In this document: in pieces, positions 8,121 to 16,118 of the stretch
How the letters are laid out: the number at the start of each line of letters is the position of its first letter
How positions within the stretch are numbered: position 1 is the stretch's first letter
Assembly: GCF_003058195.1 (NCBI RefSeq)
Contig: NZ_QBUH01000006.1
Span: 62,001 to 126,000 of the forward strand
Direction of reading: 5' to 3'
Source of the DNA: Elizabethkingia sp. YR214
Lineage (GTDB): Bacteria; Bacteroidota; Bacteroidia; Flavobacteriales; Weeksellaceae
Length of the DNA stretch: 64,000 nt
Program-made: the position numbers and the translations under genes
Notes under the pieces: generated by a model
Database searches by the model: none
The model's input: only the letters and a program-made list of their open reading frames with translations
What the model was told of the DNA's origin: nothing

Positions 8121-9059
8121 ATGTTACTCAGTATACAGGGAATAGACTTTGGTTATAGTCAAGACAAACTTATTTTCAACAATCTTCATCTCGGCTTAGA
8201 GCAGGGAAAGATTATGGCGTTGATAGGTGAAAGCGGATGTGGAAAGACAACATTGCTAAACATTATATATGGTTTAAGCGATTGGTATAAGGGAAAAATA
8301 TTCTTCGACAATAAGGAAATATATGGTCCGAAAGCAAATATAATCCCGGGTGAAAAAGACATGAAACTAGTGGCTCAGCATTATGATCTGATGCCCTACT
8401 CTACAGTTTATGACAATGTGGGGAAATTTCTTTCGAATATTAATCTTAAGGCAAAGAAGGATAAAGTTTATCAGCTTCTGGAAATTGTCGGACTGGAAGA
8501 TTATATGGATGAATATCCTAAGAATCTAAGTGGTGGACAGAAACAGCGTGTTGCTATTGCACAGGCCTTGTCTCAGTTGCCTAAATTATTGCTTCTGGAT
8601 GAACCTTTCAGTAATCTCGATTTTTCAAGAAAAACACAACTACGGGATAAGCTATTTGCCTATGTTCGTGAACAAAATATCAGTCTGATTATCAGTACGC
8701 ATGACATTACAGAAATTCTGCCATGGATAGATGAAGTGGTTGTTTTACAGGAAGGACGTCTTATTCAGAAAGATTCGCCTGAAGCTTTATTTCAATCTCC
8801 ATACAATCCTTACGTAGCAAGATTGTTGGGGGAAGTAAATCTTCTAACACCTGAACAGCAACAGGAACTTGGTTTATCAAATTGGTTTTATTTTCCACAT
8901 CAGTTAAAATTTACTGAAAATGAAGGAACAGATGCCGAAGTTATAGAATCTGGTTTTTCGGGAGGTTTTTACAGAAACCTTGTCAATATTAAAGGCCATA
9001 CATTTATTGTATATACCGCTCAAAAGAAAAAAGGAAAATTGAAAATAAGTTTCCTTTAA
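8121..9059 (+). CDS. ABC transporter ATP-binding protein (PotA/FbpC-like), orphan
   Basis: 312 residues. Walker A GESGCGKTT (36-44), Q-loop LVAQHYDLMPY, signature LSGGQKQR (136-143), Walker B LLLLDEP (156-162) and H-loop STHD. The C-terminal third (after about 235) is a small beta-rich extension reminiscent of the TOBE regulatory domain seen in spermidine, iron and molybdate importers. No permease or binding-protein gene lies next to it, so the substrate cannot be deduced. The start follows a promoter by a few bases, with no Shine-Dalgarno sequence. Confidence 0.88.
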   Translation: MLLSIQGIDFGYSQDKLIFNNLHLGLEQGKIMALIGESGCGKTTLLNIIYGLSDWYKGKIFFDNKEIYGPKANIIPGEKDMKLVAQHYDLMPYSTVYDNVGKFLSNINLKAKKDKVYQLLEIVGLEDYMDEYPKNLSGGQKQRVAIAQALSQLPKLLLLDEPFSNLDFSRKTQLRDKLFAYVREQNISLIISTHDITEILPWIDEVVVLQEGRLIQKDSPEALFQSPYNPYVARLLGEVNLLTPEQQQELGLSNWFYFPHQLKFTENEGTDAEVIESGFSGGFYRNLVNIKGHTFIVYTAQKKKGKLKISFL

Positions 9060-9102
9060 TAAGCTTTAAAAACTTAAATATTAAATATTTACATCCAATA
9101 TT

Positions 9103-9132
9103 TTTGGTTTGTAAACATTTTTTTTATCTTTG
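9103..9132 (+). promoter_or_regulatory. Consensus promoter driving a non-coding RNA
   Basis: TTTG (9103-9106), 18 bp, then TATCTTTG (9125-9132): both the -33 and -7 boxes of the Bacteroidota consensus. No credible ORF with a normal start follows, but a long self-complementary transcript does. Confidence 0.6.
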
Positions 9133-9137
9133 CCCAA

Positions 9138-9252
9138 GAAGATATTCAAGGAAATTTTTGGTTATTCTCTTTCTGCCTTGTAAAACTGAAATTAGCGTTC
9201 GCAATGAAAGTTTTTTGAAAGTTACCCTGCCAAATTTTTCCTTTTTTTATTT
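9138..9252 (+). ncRNA. ssrS: Candidate 6S RNA (6S-Flavo-like)
   Basis: Downstream of a perfect promoter the sequence folds into one long hairpin. The closing stem is 9148-9161 with 9230-9243 (12 of 14 pairs). An apical hairpin is 9182-9187 with 9209-9214, a symmetric GAA/GAA loop, then ATTaGC/GCAAT. Between them is a large unpaired bubble (9162-9181 opposite 9215-9229). A rod with a central bubble is the hallmark of 6S RNA, which mimics an open promoter and binds RNA polymerase; a Flavobacteriia-specific class (6S-Flavo) is known. A T-rich stretch (9236-9253) could end transcription. The boundaries are approximate and I could not run a covariance search. Confidence 0.5.
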
Positions 9253-9368
9253 TCTGTGTACTATACTTAATCTCTCCCCAATATTATTCAGTTCCATATA
9301 ACGCTAGATTATTTTCTAATCCGAGCAGAAGATCTATTATTGTAGTATTTTGAAGCTAAATGTAATAA

Positions 9369-9398
9369 AAAAAGACTTTATCCTAATGGATAAAGTCT
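9369..9398 (-). terminator. Intrinsic terminator for the zinc-ribbon protein gene
   Basis: An 11-bp stem (AGACTTTATCC/GGATAAAGTCT) is followed on the minus strand by a run of seven T residues. Confidence 0.75.
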
Positions 9399-9428
9399 GT
9401 ATATGTAAACTTAAATAAAAGTTATTGA

Positions 9429-9767
9429 TTAACCTTTTTTCACAAATTCAGATTTCAAGGCCATTGATCCGAATCCATCAATTTTACAATCGATGTTATG
9501 ATCACTTCCTGGTCTCAATCTAATATTTTTAACCTTTGTTCCAGCTTTTACTGGCTTTGGCGCACCTTTTACAGGCAAATCTTTTACTACGACTACAGAG
9601 TCCCCATCCTGCAATTCATTCCCATTGGAATCAAAAACTTTATCATCACCGTCTGCTGAAGCATCTGCCGGATCCCACTCGTGAAAACACTGGGAACACA
9701 CCATAAGATTATCCTGCGGATAAGTAAATTCCGAATTACACTTCGGACAAAGTATCGTATCGCTCAT
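9429..9767 (-). CDS. PhnA-like (YjdM) zinc-ribbon protein
   Basis: 112 residues from ATG 9767 ([10 protein letters not shown]); a longer frame to 9809 would overlap the promoter. The N-terminal zinc ribbon has two CxxC pairs (CPKC and CSQC). The C-terminal SH3-like PhnA domain carries [13 protein letters not shown] and the ending [18 protein letters not shown]. The family name comes from a mis-linked phosphonate operon; its function is unknown, and it is not phosphonoacetate hydrolase. It is cytoplasmic and monocistronic. Confidence 0.9.
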   Translation of the reverse strand: MSDTILCPKCNSEFTYPQDNLMVCSQCFHEWDPADASADGDDKVFDSNGNELQDGDSVVVVKDLPVKGAPKPVKAGTKVKNIRLRPGSDHNIDCKIDGFGSMALKSEFVKKG

Positions 9768-9784
9768 AATAATTATATTTTTTG

Positions 9785-9792
9785 CAAAGATA
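9785..9792 (-). promoter_or_regulatory. Promoter -7 element (TATCTTTG) for the zinc-ribbon gene
   Basis: Minus-strand TATCTTTG, 17 bp before ATG 9767; it fixes the short start. Confidence 0.6.
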
Positions 9793-9847
9793 AGATTTCT
9801 GAGACCCAAGTCAAATCTTTCCTTTCTCAGGGCTTAATCTAAGCATT

Positions 9848-9879
9848 TTTGCGTTTCCTCTAATTTAAATGTATTTTTG
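9848..9879 (+). promoter_or_regulatory. Promoter for the RsmB-family methyltransferase
   Basis: TTTG (9848-9851), 20-bp spacer, TATTTTTG (9872-9879), a full match to the Bacteroidota consensus. An upstream in-frame start at 9877 lies in the promoter, so ATG 9904 is the start. Confidence 0.65.
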
Positions 9880-9903
9880 CAGTGCAAAACTGCAGATCTA
9901 ATT

Positions 9904-11109
9904 ATGGAACTTATTCACAGAAACCTACTTATTGGCATCCACGATGCACTACAGGAAACCTTTTTCGAAAAAAACAAATATGCCGACAAGGTTATCGAGA
10001 GACTTCTTAAAGCACACAGAAAATGGGGAAGCCAGGACAGAGCTGTTGTTTCTGAGATTTTCTATAATATTATCCGTTGGAAAAAACGTCTTGAATATTA
10101 CATGGGCGAAGGGGTGAAACCTGGTAATATTTACAGAATGATCCTTGCTTATCTTTTGTGGACTAAAACACACTACAAAAAGTTTGAAGAGTTTGAAGGT
10201 ATTAAAATTGCCGACATCCTTAATAAATTAAAGAAAGGAACTGTACCTACAAAAGCAATACAGTACTCAATTCCGGAATGGCTTGCTGAAACTCTTGAAA
10301 AAGAATTAGGCGCTAATTGGGAAAAAGAAATGGATGCATTAAATGATCCGGCTCCAACTGTACTTCGTGTAAATACCCTCAAAACAACAAAAGATAAACT
10401 AATTGAAGAGTTACAGAAAAGCGAAATAGAATCTCACGCTGTTCGTGGTTATGAAGATGCTGTGGAACTGGAAGAAAAGAAAAATGTTTTCCTTACTGAA
10501 GCCTTCAAAAAGGGAATGTTTGAAGTACAAGATGCTTCTTCACAGTTAATCGGAAGATTCCTTGATGTAAAAGAAGGGATGCGTGTAGTTGATGCCTGCG
10601 CAGGTGCAGGTGGTAAAACATTACACATTGCTGCTTTAATGAAGAACAAAGGACAAATTATCGCTCTTGACATATTCGAATGGAAACTGGCTGAACTTAA
10701 GCGTAGAGCTAAAAGAGCTGGTGCCCATAATATTGAAACCAGAGTTATCGATGACAATAAAGTTATCAAAAGACTTCATAATTCTGCGGACAGATTATTG
10801 ATAGATGCTCCATGTTCCGGATTAGGAGTACTAAAAAGAAATCCGGATAGTAAGTGGAAAATTGATCAGGACTTTATAGACAGAATTAAAAAGGAACAAG
10901 AAAACATCCTTCAGGATTATTCTAAAATTATAAAGAAAGGTGGACAAATGGTATACGCTACATGTTCTATTCTTCCTTCTGAAAATACATTACAGACTAA
11001 GAACTTTATTGAAAAGAATCCGGAATACGAACTAATCGGTGAAGAAAAAATTATGCCTAGTCATGGTTATGATGGTTTCTATATGGCATTAATTCAAAGA
11101 AAAGGCTAA
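9904..11109 (+). CDS. RsmB/NOP-family rRNA cytosine-C5 methyltransferase
   Basis: 401 residues. N-terminal helical RNA-binding region (1-140, NusB/RsmB-like), then a Rossmann SAM-dependent methyltransferase: SAM motif VVDACAGAGGKTLH, the DAPCSGLG motif with C304, and the YATCSI motif with C354. The TC cysteine forms the covalent link to cytosine and the PC cysteine helps release it, as in known m5C methyltransferases. The likely substrate is 16S rRNA in the cytoplasm; the exact base cannot be told. A terminator hairpin follows. Confidence 0.92.
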   Translation: MELIHRNLLIGIHDALQETFFEKNKYADKVIERLLKAHRKWGSQDRAVVSEIFYNIIRWKKRLEYYMGEGVKPGNIYRMILAYLLWTKTHYKKFEEFEGIKIADILNKLKKGTVPTKAIQYSIPEWLAETLEKELGANWEKEMDALNDPAPTVLRVNTLKTTKDKLIEELQKSEIESHAVRGYEDAVELEEKKNVFLTEAFKKGMFEVQDASSQLIGRFLDVKEGMRVVDACAGAGGKTLHIAALMKNKGQIIALDIFEWKLAELKRRAKRAGAHNIETRVIDDNKVIKRLHNSADRLLIDAPCSGLGVLKRNPDSKWKIDQDFIDRIKKEQENILQDYSKIIKKGGQMVYATCSILPSENTLQTKNFIEKNPEYELIGEEKIMPSHGYDGFYMALIQRKG

Positions 11110-11130
11110 TATCAGCCCAAAATATAGTGA

Positions 11131-11166
11131 AGAGCATTTTCCGGAAAGGTTAATGCTCTTTTTTTT
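11131..11166 (+). terminator. Terminator after the methyltransferase, abutting the PNGase promoter
   Basis: Stem AGAGCATT/AATGCTCT with a 13-nt loop and a following T-run. The T-run merges into the TACCTTTG promoter element at 11166-11173. Confidence 0.7.
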
Positions 11167-11173
11167 ACCTTTG
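11166..11173 (+). promoter_or_regulatory. Promoter -7 element (TACCTTTG) for the PNGase gene
   Basis: A perfect TAnnTTTG match 15 bp before ATG 11189. Confidence 0.6.
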
Positions 11174-11188
11174 CCAAAAACTAATCTT

Positions 11189-12856
11189 ATGCAAAAAATT
11201 TTCCTGTGTAGCCTTATTACAGGCGCTCAGATGATTTTCGCCCAGACTTATGAAGTTACTTATCAGAATTCGTTCGAAGGAAAAGTAAATCCTGGCCAAA
11301 ACCACATCATCAGCATTACCAATAGTGATAAAACACTATTATTCAATGAGAAAATAAAAAACAAGAAAGCCAATTTCCCTTTTGAGGTTAATGAAATTAA
11401 CAGAAAAAACAATGAAGTTAGCCAGTTTGCCTTTCTTAATAACAACGAAATTGTAAAGACAAGCGATAATACCATCCTGGCCAAACAGGAGTTCAAACCG
11501 ACCTCCGAAACCGGAAAAATACTGGGTTATAATGTAAAGAAAGCGGTAACAAGTGTAAATTCCAATACTATAGAAGTATGGTATACGAATGATCTTAAAG
11601 TAAAAGGCGGTCCCAGCATATTAGGACAGGATCTGGGCTTGGTACTGAAGACGGTAAGAAATGGAAGCTCTGTCGTTGAGGCAACTTCGGTAAAAAAAAT
11701 AAAGACACTGGATGACCAGTCATTATTTCAGGGCAAAAATATTACAGAAAAAGATGTACTGACTTATAAAGATATGATCTGGAAGAGCAGATTTATAACT
11801 ATTCCTGTTTTCGAAAACGAAACCATCAACTTTAGTGATGCTTCTAAATCTGATCAGTATATTCAACGTTTCGGCAACGGAACTATTATTCTGAAGAAAG
11901 TAAAAATTCCTGAAATTAAACAAGGCAATACAATCTTTGTAGAGCTAAAACAAAAATCTAATGGTGATGCATACGACCGAACCGGAGATGTATTTATCAT
12001 TCCACAGGAAAGGGCTACATCTTATTATACAGGTCTAACGCAGGGGGTAAAATCACTTCCGGTATACCAAAACGGAAATGGTAAATCCTATCAGGGTGTT
12101 GCTTTAACTCCGGACTATCTTCCGTTTATTGAATTGATGCGGTTTTTCACCCCTTTCGGAATTGGTCATTTTAATGAAAAAATTCAACTGAAAGGAAAAA
12201 ACTGGCACAACAATACGCCATACCGCCAGGATATCACCGAACTTCGTCCGCAACTAAGCGGAAAAGAGATACTGGTAGGAGCATTTATCGGAAACTATGA
12301 TAAAGGCGGACATCAGATAAGTTTAGAATTAACTATTCACCCGGATCAACAGAAAATTGTAAACAACAATTTTGTATTACCTGTTTTCAATACTACCAAT
12401 GTAATGGAAATGGCAGGTCAGGACTACCCTACTATGTTTAGCTCTGACAAAGGAGTTGAAGTTGAATTCACACTGGTCAAAGATCTTAAAAATGCACAAC
12501 TGCGCTATATCACAACCGGACATGGTGGCTGGGGAGAAGGTGATGAATTTGTACCAAAAGAAAATTCTATTTATCTGGATGGCAAATTAGCCCATGCTTT
12601 TACACCTTGGAGAACAGATTGTGGATCTTATAGATTGTTCAATCCTGCATCAGGTAACTTCGAAGACGGTCTTTCTTCATCAGATCTTAGCCGTTCCAAC
12701 TGGTGTCCGGGCACTACTACTAACCCCGTTTATATCAATCTGGGAAACCTTAAAACAGGTAAGCATACTATACAGGTAAAAATTCCTCAGGGAGCTCCGG
12801 AAGGCAGCAGCCAAAGCTTTTGGAATGTTTCTGGTGTTCTTTTAGGGCTGGAATAA
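11189..12856 (+). CDS. Secreted peptide-N-glycosidase F, PNGase F-II-like
   Basis: 555 residues from ATG 11189. Signal peptide about 1-18 (ends FAQ). An additional N-terminal domain (about 20-210) precedes the two eight-stranded sandwich halves of PNGase F. Catalytic-domain landmarks include AYDRTGDVFI (Asp matching the Asp60 region of PNGase F), GHGGWGEGDEFVPKENS (Glu matching Glu206), FTPWRTDCGSYR and NPASGNFEDGLSSSDLSRSNW. The enzyme cleaves the Asn-GlcNAc amide bond and frees whole N-glycans from glycoproteins. The ~200-residue N-terminal extension matches the longer PNGase F-II described from Elizabethkingia rather than classical ~350-residue PNGase F. It is monocistronic. Confidence 0.92.
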   Translation: MQKIFLCSLITGAQMIFAQTYEVTYQNSFEGKVNPGQNHIISITNSDKTLLFNEKIKNKKANFPFEVNEINRKNNEVSQFAFLNNNEIVKTSDNTILAKQEFKPTSETGKILGYNVKKAVTSVNSNTIEVWYTNDLKVKGGPSILGQDLGLVLKTVRNGSSVVEATSVKKIKTLDDQSLFQGKNITEKDVLTYKDMIWKSRFITIPVFENETINFSDASKSDQYIQRFGNGTIILKKVKIPEIKQGNTIFVELKQKSNGDAYDRTGDVFIIPQERATSYYTGLTQGVKSLPVYQNGNGKSYQGVALTPDYLPFIELMRFFTPFGIGHFNEKIQLKGKNWHNNTPYRQDITELRPQLSGKEILVGAFIGNYDKGGHQISLELTIHPDQQKIVNNNFVLPVFNTTNVMEMAGQDYPTMFSSDKGVEVEFTLVKDLKNAQLRYITTGHGGWGEGDEFVPKENSIYLDGKLAHAFTPWRTDCGSYRLFNPASGNFEDGLSSSDLSRSNWCPGTTTNPVYINLGNLKTGKHTIQVKIPQGAPEGSSQSFWNVSGVLLGLE

Positions 12857-12975
12857 CGAATAGGTCAATGGGTCAATAAGTGAATATATAATCTTTTGTA
12901 AATTCACCCATTTACTTATTCACATATTGACTTAATTGATCATCCCCTCATTGCCCATTGACCTAATTGACTTTC
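12857..12975. repeat. Degenerate ATTGAC/ATTCAC-type intergenic repeat
   Basis: The first part of this 317-bp gene-free gap holds roughly 16-bp degenerate units built on ATTGAC, ATTCAC and ATTTAC with CCCATT spacers. The first copy is in inverted orientation (GGTCAATGGGTCAATAAGTG at 12863-12882) relative to the rest (12902-12970). TAGGTCAATGGG at 12861-12872 pairs with CCCATTGACCTA at 12954-12965. It may form a hairpin near the PNGase 3' end. The rest of the gap (12976-13173) holds only AT-rich upstream sequence of asnB. Confidence 0.5.
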
Positions 12976-13173
12976 ACATTATTGATAATATAAATTTCCC
13001 ATCTTAATTTTTTTCAGTTAGGGTGGGATTCTTTTTTGTGATTCTTAAAAAAATCCTGTTATAAAATTAATTCATGTATTTTTTCCTAAATCAAATATTT
13101 TTACTTGTTTGAAAAATAATCAAACCCCATATTTGCATTAATAAAATAAATTAAAAATTAAAAACATAAGAAA

Positions 13174-14835
13174 ATGTGTGGGATAGTATGCTTATTTGAT
13201 GCAAAACAAAAAACAGAAACATTAAGACCTCAGGTACTGGAAATGTCTAAAAAAATAAGACACCGTGGGCCGGACTGGTCGGGCATTTTTCAGGACGAAA
13301 AAGTAATTTTCTCTCATGAGAGATTGGCAATTGTAGACCCTACTTCAGGGAAGCAGCCACTTTTCTCTAAAGACGGAAATCTTGTTTTAGCAGTAAATGG
13401 TGAGATCTATAACCACATGGAACTAAGAAAAGAGTTTCCTGAATACGAATTCCAGACACAATCCGATTGTGAAGTAATTTTAGCACTTTACCAGAAACAC
13501 GGAAAAGATTTCTTAGAAAAACTAAACGGTATATTTGCTTTTGCATTATATGATATAGAAAAAGGTACTTACCTTATCAGCCGCGACCATATGGGAATTA
13601 TTCCTTTGTATCGGGGATGGGACGCACACGGAAACTTCTATGTAGCTTCGGAACTTAAAGCTCTGGAAGGCGTTTGCAACAAAATTGAAGAGTTCAAACC
13701 CGGCCATCTGTTATACAGCGAAGATGGTGAAGAATATCAGCAATGGTACTCAAGAGACTGGGAAAGCTTTGATACAGTAAAAGATAATCCTACTGATATA
13801 GTAGCCCTTAGAAAAGGATTAGAAGATGCAGTGCACCGTCAGCTGATGAGTGACGTTCCATACGGCGTACTTTTATCCGGCGGACTGGATTCTACTATTA
13901 TTGCTGCTGTTACAGCAAAGTTTGCTTCTAAAAGAATTGAAAGTGGTGATACACAGGAAGCCTGGTATCCGCGTTTACATAGTTTTGCAGTTGGACTGGA
14001 AGGATCTCCGGACCTTGCTGCTGCCAGAAAGGCTGCGGACCATATAGGCTCTGTTCACCACGAAGTAAAATATACTATTCAGGAAGGTCTGGATGCAATC
14101 CGTGATGTTATTTATCACCTGGAAACTTATGATGTAACTACTATCAGAGCTTCCACTCCTATGTACCTTCTGGCAAGAGTTATAAAATCTATGGGAATTA
14201 AAATGGTACTATCCGGAGAAGGATCTGATGAACTATTCGGAGGCTATCTTTATTTCCACAAGGCACCAAGTGCTCAGGCATTCCATGAGGAAAACGTGAG
14301 AAAATTGGGCAAGCTTCATCTTTACGATTGTCTTCGTGCTAACAAGTCTTTGATGGCATGGGGTATAGAAGGTCGTGTACCATTTCTGGATAAAGAATTC
14401 ATGGATGTTGCAATGACAATCAACCCTCAGGACAAAATGATAACACCTGAAAGAATGGAAAAATGGGTTCTGAGAAAGGCTTTCGAAGATATCTTACCGG
14501 AAAGTATTGCATGGAGGCAGAAAGAACAGTTTAGTGATGGTGTAGGTTACAGTTGGATTGATACCCTGAAACAAATTGCAGAGGATGAAGTAAGCGATGA
14601 AATGATGGCAAATGCTAAATACCGCTTCCCTATCAACACTCCTATGAGCAAAGAAGAATACCGTTACAGAAGCATATTTACAGAATTATTCCCTAGTGAC
14701 AGCGCAGCGCAGTCTGTACCATCCGTACCTTCTGTTGCTTGCTCTACGCCCGTAGCTCTGGAATGGGATGAAGCTTTCAAAAAAATGAATGATCCAAGTG
14801 GGCGTGCTGTAAAAGTACACGAAGTAAGCTACTAA
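13174..14835 (+). CDS. asnB: Glutamine-hydrolysing asparagine synthase B
   Basis: 553 residues. Cys2 after Met is the glutaminase nucleophile (MCGIVCLFD), followed by the class II amidotransferase domain (about 1-200) with RLAIVDP and NGEIYNH. The synthetase domain has the PP-loop SGGLDS (235-240) and GEGSDELFGGY. It converts Asp, Gln and ATP to Asn, Glu and AMP in the cytoplasm. Length equals E. coli AsnB. It is monocistronic with its own terminator. A low-complexity Ser/Val/Pro stretch (SVPSVPSVACS) near the C-terminus is mildly unusual. Confidence 0.95.
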   Translation: MCGIVCLFDAKQKTETLRPQVLEMSKKIRHRGPDWSGIFQDEKVIFSHERLAIVDPTSGKQPLFSKDGNLVLAVNGEIYNHMELRKEFPEYEFQTQSDCEVILALYQKHGKDFLEKLNGIFAFALYDIEKGTYLISRDHMGIIPLYRGWDAHGNFYVASELKALEGVCNKIEEFKPGHLLYSEDGEEYQQWYSRDWESFDTVKDNPTDIVALRKGLEDAVHRQLMSDVPYGVLLSGGLDSTIIAAVTAKFASKRIESGDTQEAWYPRLHSFAVGLEGSPDLAAARKAADHIGSVHHEVKYTIQEGLDAIRDVIYHLETYDVTTIRASTPMYLLARVIKSMGIKMVLSGEGSDELFGGYLYFHKAPSAQAFHEENVRKLGKLHLYDCLRANKSLMAWGIEGRVPFLDKEFMDVAMTINPQDKMITPERMEKWVLRKAFEDILPESIAWRQKEQFSDGVGYSWIDTLKQIAEDEVSDEMMANAKYRFPINTPMSKEEYRYRSIFTELFPSDSAAQSVPSVPSVACSTPVALEWDEAFKKMNDPSGRAVKVHEVSY

Positions 14836-14861
14836 CAATCACAGATATTTCAATCAACATC

Positions 14862-14896
14862 AAAGCGCAACCTTTCGGGGTTGCGCTTTACTTTTA
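14862..14896 (+). terminator. Intrinsic terminator after asnB
   Basis: An 11-bp stem (AAAGCGCAACC/GGTTGCGCTTT) with a 6-nt loop is followed by ACTTTTATC. Confidence 0.75.
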
Positions 14897-14924
14897 TCTA
14901 TGATGTTGTTTTCTGTTTAAGAGC

Positions 14925-15395
14925 TTATTTCTTTACCGTCTTAATCTCTCCCTGATATTGGTTATCTACTACAAGAATAAGGTTTGGTCTCATTGAATAA
15001 CTTTGTTTCCCTTCCACCTTTTCTTCATAAGCCAGTGTTATAATATTTCCACTTTTAGAAAGTGTTGGCATATTCAGATTTGTTAGCATTTCTGTAGAAG
15101 GATTGATTACAGCAATAACGTATTGCTTAGAGAAATCAATTTTTGTAGGCATATTATTCATGGTTGCCGCTGCTCCAAAAAGTTTTTCGAAAGCCTCTTC
15201 TGATGTAATTTTTTCTACAAAAGTTTGTTTGTCTTCTACAGTATTTTTGATAAAATAGTTTTTAGCAAGTGTAAAAGGAACTTTCATATTCATTCCTGTT
15301 TCTTTTGTCGTTTCTTTCTCAGTAGTTTTTTTTGTACTCTGACAAGACATTACCGTAAGCGCTGCTACCAATAAAATGGATGCTGTTTTTTTCAT
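14925..15395 (-). CDS. Putative lipoprotein, function unknown
   Basis: 156 residues. Lipoprotein signal with VMSC lipobox (Cys18), then a Lys/Thr/Glu-rich tether and a compact domain with IDFSKQYVIAVINPSTE and MRPNLILVVDNQYQ. Loosely resembles small periplasmic protease-inhibitor-like lipoproteins, but I do not recognise the family. Its ATG overlaps the stop of the NlpE-like gene by one base (TAATG), so the two are translationally coupled and probably work in the same envelope process. Confidence 0.8.
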   Translation of the reverse strand: MKKTASILLVAALTVMSCQSTKKTTEKETTKETGMNMKVPFTLAKNYFIKNTVEDKQTFVEKITSEEAFEKLFGAAATMNNMPTKIDFSKQYVIAVINPSTEMLTNLNMPTLSKSGNIITLAYEEKVEGKQSYSMRPNLILVVDNQYQGEIKTVKK

Positions 15396-15874
15396 TATAG
15401 TTTGTTTAAAATATATTTTTTAGCTAGTTCTCCTGTTATCTCTTTACCATTCTGGTCAAGCTGAATGATGTATCCTTCTGCAACCTTATATTTCTGTACA
15501 CCATCTTTTAGTTTCAGAGTTATAATACTACCGTATTTATCCCATTCAAAGCTTCCTTTTTCCTCAAAAGTATTATCTTTTCCTTTTCCCTTATATTCAC
15601 TTTTCTGAACAAAGGTATTGTCATTTTTAAGCTCAATAGTTGTGGCAATCCCTTCACAATCTGCACATGGCAAATCGCCTTTGTAGATTCCATTCCAATC
15701 TACAGAATTTTCGGTAGTATCTCCCATTTCAGATGCTACCGGTTCAACTGTTGTATTCAGAGAATCTGTTTTAGCAGAAATTATCTTTTCCGAATCTTTC
15801 TTTTTTTCACCACATGAAGCTACAGCCAGCAATGTAACCACTATTGCTGTTAATAACAAATTTGTATTTTTCAT
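15395..15874 (-). CDS. NlpE N-terminal-domain lipoprotein
   Basis: 159 residues. Lipoprotein signal with VASC lipobox (Cys20), a Ser/Thr-rich tether, then the NlpE N-domain: GIYKGDLPCADCEGIATTIEL with the conserved CxxC, and YKGKGKDNTFEEKGSFEWD. In E. coli NlpE senses lipoprotein-sorting and copper/redox stress through CpxA; whether that applies here is not shown. First gene of a two-gene operon with the lipoprotein at 14925. Confidence 0.88.
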   Translation of the reverse strand: MKNTNLLLTAIVVTLLAVASCGEKKKDSEKIISAKTDSLNTTVEPVASEMGDTTENSVDWNGIYKGDLPCADCEGIATTIELKNDNTFVQKSEYKGKGKDNTFEEKGSFEWDKYGSIITLKLKDGVQKYKVAEGYIIQLDQNGKEITGELAKKYILNKL

Positions 15875-16118
15875 TTATATTAAAAATTATTTGTGTTTTC
15901 AATTCATAAAAAATAGCCGTCTTTGACTAAAATTCCCATCGACTAAAATTACAACTTATGAAATGCTTCTTTGGGATTTTATACGACAGCTATCCTTTCA
16001 TCAAATGTGTTTTCAAGATTGCAAATATTATCATAATTAGTGAAAATCAACAAAAAAAACAATACTACACATATACCTCATCAACCACAATGTGCTGATT
16101 TACAGAAATATAATTATT

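Noticed and set aside
9104-9301. 65-codon ORF in the gap between the ABC ATPase and zinc-ribbon genes
   Set aside because: It starts upstream of the predicted transcription start, has biased low-complexity composition, and the region folds as a structured RNA instead.
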